From contig CM119270.1 in assembly GCA_051294375.1 (NCBI GenBank), positions 12,399,676 through 12,463,675 on the forward strand: a DNA stretch of 64,000 bases, in the 5' to 3' direction. The stretch's first letter is position 1; every line of letters starts with the position of its first letter. Source of the DNA: Paraspadella gotoi (taxonomy: Eukaryota > Chaetognatha). The notes below the pieces were generated by a model. The model was not told the origin of the DNA. It did no database searches and saw only the letters and a program-made list of their open reading frames with translations. Below are positions 60,687 to 64,000 of the stretch, one piece after another. A program made the position numbers and the translations under genes.

Positions 60687-63187
60687 TACTATCAAAAAAA
60701 AAAGACCCCGCCCCTGTTCAAAGCCGATTCCGTAGGTGGACCTGGCACCCGTTAGGTTATTGCAACGCACCTGGCCTCGTGCCAGAAAACTGTTGCCGCT
60801 TGGGGTCCGCCGAATGACCCCACTAGAGACGGAGACATTTCCTCCGCGGCCTATGGGAATGCCATCCACTCAACCTCCTCTTAAGAGGTCGTTCCCGTCT
60901 GAAGCCGCCGATTCATTCAGGTCGCGATTATTCGAGTCTTTTTCTCTCTTCATTGTAAATCCGATTAAAAACTGAACTTCATCCTCCGTCGGCTGTCTTT
61001 CGCCGTATTCCTCGTCGGTAATTTGTACGTTGTCTTCGGCCGTATTTCTCGTCGTCCTTCCGTCGTTTTGTCTTCAGCCGTGATCTTCGTCCGTCAGTCT
61101 TCGTCGTTTGTCTTTCGCCGTATTCGTGACGTGCGTCGTACTTCGTGGCTCCTACGCCTTTTCTCGAATCCCTGGGCGTCGGTCGGTTGTGTGTTGTTTT
61201 CCTGATATTTTTTTATCATGAAGTTAATGAGGATGTCTGTCTCGAAACCTTAATTCGGTTGTTATCTAGGATACTAGCAATTGTAGTCCTTCTTCCCCCG
61301 GCGAAGGAGTGATATTGAGGATGAAGGAGAGAGACGAGAGAAGAGAGAGAGAGAAGAGAGAAGAGAGTAAGAGAGAGAGGAGAGAGGGTGAGTGTGACGT
61401 GAGAGAAAAAAATGGAAGGTTTCGCGCTGAAGCGAGTCCAGACGAAGGAGGTCCCGGCGAGTTGAGGAGGCCAGCGTTGATAATTTAAATGGTGCGGAGA
61501 GTGAAAATTGTTTACAGGAAACATCATTAAACACAAAAAGAACGAATAAGGAAAGCTTTGCTTCTTCATAAAAACAACAAATCGAAACTCATTTCAAATT
61601 CCGTAGTCGATTATCAAGTTATTGGGTAATTTATTTTCTTACAACAAAAAATTCCATTTTCAATGTTGCACTTTAAAATTCCATCATTGCAAAGCAATTT
61701 TTGTTAATCATTTTTCTCACTAATAGAAAGAAAAAGCAAAATTTTGTCAAGGCGCCATGGACTTCCTGTTGTTCAATCAAGTCTTATTAAAATACCAATT
61801 TGTTTGTTTGACAAAATTCATTACAACAGTTTTCTAAAATTTGTTAAGCTTTAATCACCATGTTTAATACCTGCGCAAACAGAAACACAGAAACATTCAA
61901 AGAAACAAATTGGTCATCTACTAATGGGTCATCTAAGCAATGGTAATCCTATATATGCAGATGATAGATACCGTTTTTCGAGTAATTGATAAACCAATAA
62001 AAGAAACAAAAATACAAGCACCTTGGATTTCTGTTTAATTAACCGTTAACTATACTTTATTTAACTTACTGAGTCCTAATAACTTTCGTCAGTCAAGACA
62101 AAATAAAGGATATAGGATGGCCGCCGATCCGCCTAAAAACGCACAAATGAGCCTTTTTTTTTCTCAAATAAACTAAAGGCAAATTGCAAAGAAAAACAAT
62201 TTTTCCTCTCACCCACACAACCAATCGTTTGTGACCCTTGAACCCATCCACTAGAGCGAGACGGAATTCTCCGTCCCTGCGTCTCGGCCACCCACCGGGT
62301 TCGATCCCATGCGCGTCCAGTCTCGCCCCTCACCCTTCAAAGTCCTGCTATGGGACGTGAGACTGAGCCAGACCTGGATGGGCCTTTTCCAGATCTTCAG
62401 AGGCTCCAACCGCCCGAGAGTGGGAATTCGGCCCTTCGTGCAAGCGGGGGACGAAGGAGAGACCCGGAAGAAAGGGATGAATGGCGAAAAGAACGGAACA
62501 ACGTTCCGTGCACCAATTCTTGTGAGGACATCGTTTATTGGCTTGTTTCTTTTTTCCACTCTTTTATTTTTTTCAGTTTTTTAAAATTGATTTTCTTACT
62601 TCAGTTTTCCCTATAGATGAGTAATCATTTCCCCTATCGTACTATATATAATAATAAGTACTAATATATACTACTGAAAATTCACATTTGTTTTTTTTTT
62701 TTTTCGCTCCCCTTCTTAATTCTTTCTTTCTTTTTACTTTTTTATCTTTTTTTCTCTCTTCCCTGTTTTTTTTTCGTTTTTAAAACCGCTTTCTCCCAAT
62801 TTCTTTTTCTCAGAAAAAAAGCCCTCTTGACTCCGTTGCCCGGACGCCGCCAGTGTCGAATCAAAAAGTGGGATAAATGCTTTTTACGGATGGTCTCAAG
62901 CAACTTCAAAATGCTCCCTTGGACAGATCGGACACTTATGCCAAGTGAGGGACAAAAATACTTTATTACCGTAGTCTTTCTATGTTCAAATTAAAAAAAT
63001 CTTAACTTTCATATTGAATAAAAGTAATGTTGTCTTTCATCGACCAGGAGCGGGACGTCGTTCCCGGAAATGGCCAACGGACGCAATGATGCAAAGTTTT
63101 GGCGGGAGGGCAATTGTTCGGGCTGTCGGATGGCCGTGGGAATGCACCGACCTTTCTGCAAATGAATTCAGCTGCCTCCTGGATTGA
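51804..63187 (+). pseudogene. Frame-broken copy C of gene 2, identical to copy B
   Basis: Every indel of copy B is repeated at offset 14,269, including the start point, the broken acidic exon, the interspersed repeats, the satellite array and the TGA (63185-63187). Two gene copies would not share thousands of private frame-breaking changes while differing from the intact gene unless one had been copied moments ago; the simplest reading is one noisy contig inserted twice. Confidence 0.75.
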
Positions 63188-63872
63188 AGGAAGAAAAAGG
63201 GAAGAGTTTTGAACGTAAAGACGGGGCGATTTGGCTATTTCGAAATGCAAATGCAAAGTTGTAAATTTTTTTTTTTATCGTATTGCACAATTATTTAATT
63301 AAGTTTAAAATGTTCGCAGTTTTTTGATGGAAAAGAATAAATTTGGATTTGTTTTTGTGAATGTTAAAAAGATGAAAGAACGTTAAAATACGGAAAGTAC
63401 TTTAGTGATATAGGGCAATTTCAATTGGTGTCTGAATACCAGAACAACGAAATCCGTCATATGGGTAATAGAGACTCGCCTTTTCCCCATTGTAGTTAAG
63501 GCTGTCCCTTACAGGCTGCGATCCTTTTGTGATAGGGAGATAACTACAGTAGTTTAAACTTTTTATTGCGAATTTTTTTCGAGTTAAACGCTCATCTCTT
63601 TTCTGTCCGCTCGATTAGATTTAGAATATCGTTTTTGGAATGCAGCGGCCTTGTCCCGTCCCGGTTTCCGCGGACAATTTTTTTTTCTTCGTCAAACGAT
63701 GGAGGGAAATAGACTACAAGTTTTTTTTTCAAGAAACAACGGACAACAACAATAACCAACAACAACCGAAAGCAACAATAACAACGACTGGAACGTGACG
63801 ACCAAAAAAGTTCAAAAATCTGTGATGTCTGTAAAGTAGGCTTCGAGGGGTATCCAAGATTGATGGTGAAAC

Positions 63873-63938
<66 letters not shown>

Positions 63939-64000
63939 CGAGGAGAGAGGCGTGTTGGTGGTTGTCGCTGTAATGGATCGAGGCAAAGCGAAGAAGTATA
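63188..64000. repeat. Copy of 48919-49731, cut by the window end
   Basis: The 3' flank of copy C, the switch to the clean block at about 63857, and a (GA)n run at 63880-63934. The window stops inside this repeat, so the tandem structure may go on. Confidence 0.85.

Noticed and set aside
37535-64000. True tandem gene duplication or pseudogene array
   Set aside because: Equal damage to introns and exons, insertion-dominated differences, identical damage in both copies, and abrupt joins at simple repeats or N runs favour an assembly artefact; read-level data would settle it.

Overview
The window is nuclear DNA of an invertebrate animal. The signs are short phase-consistent introns (about 60 bp to 2 kb), AT-rich introns against exons that favour C or G at third positions, very dense (GA)n/(CT)n microsatellites, and two animal-type secreted proteins. 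An arthropod is my best guess, but nothing here proves the phylum. No prokaryotic gene, CRISPR array, rRNA or convincing tRNA was seen. Layout: 1-10.8 kb is intergenic, AT-rich and full of polypyrimidine tracts and minisatellites, with one weak exon-like fragment (3633-3782). From 10.9 to 19.2 kb, plus strand, lies gene 1, a secreted protein with six thrombospondin type-1 repeats and a long Asp/Asn/His-rich acidic tail. Its 3' UTR is a ~21-bp minisatellite. From 21.3 to 32.6 kb, plus strand, lies gene 2, a large lipid transfer protein (vitellogenin-N family). It has an acidic insert, a helical region, a beta-rich C-terminal half and, unexpectedly, a C-terminal SUEL-type (D-galactoside/L-rhamnose-binding) lectin domain. 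This is the most interesting biology in the window. The two genes run head to tail about 2.1 kb apart and are separate units: gene 1 has its own stop and polyadenylation signal, gene 2 its own Met and signal peptide. Both products look secreted, but the sequence gives no direct evidence that they act together. From about 33.2 kb to the end the window is mostly repeated copies. Block 33245-35209 recurs at 49588-51552. Block 37535-49587 is an insertion-rich copy of gene 2 (from 21513 on) plus its 3' flank, and it recurs base for base, as far as I checked, at 51804-64000. Because the noise hits exons and introns alike, is dominated by single-base insertions, and is the same in both copies, I read the right half as a gap-filling or raw long-read assembly artefact and not as a tandem gene array. 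Six runs of N (10, 214, 25, 25, 426 and 25 bases) sit at or beside the joins.
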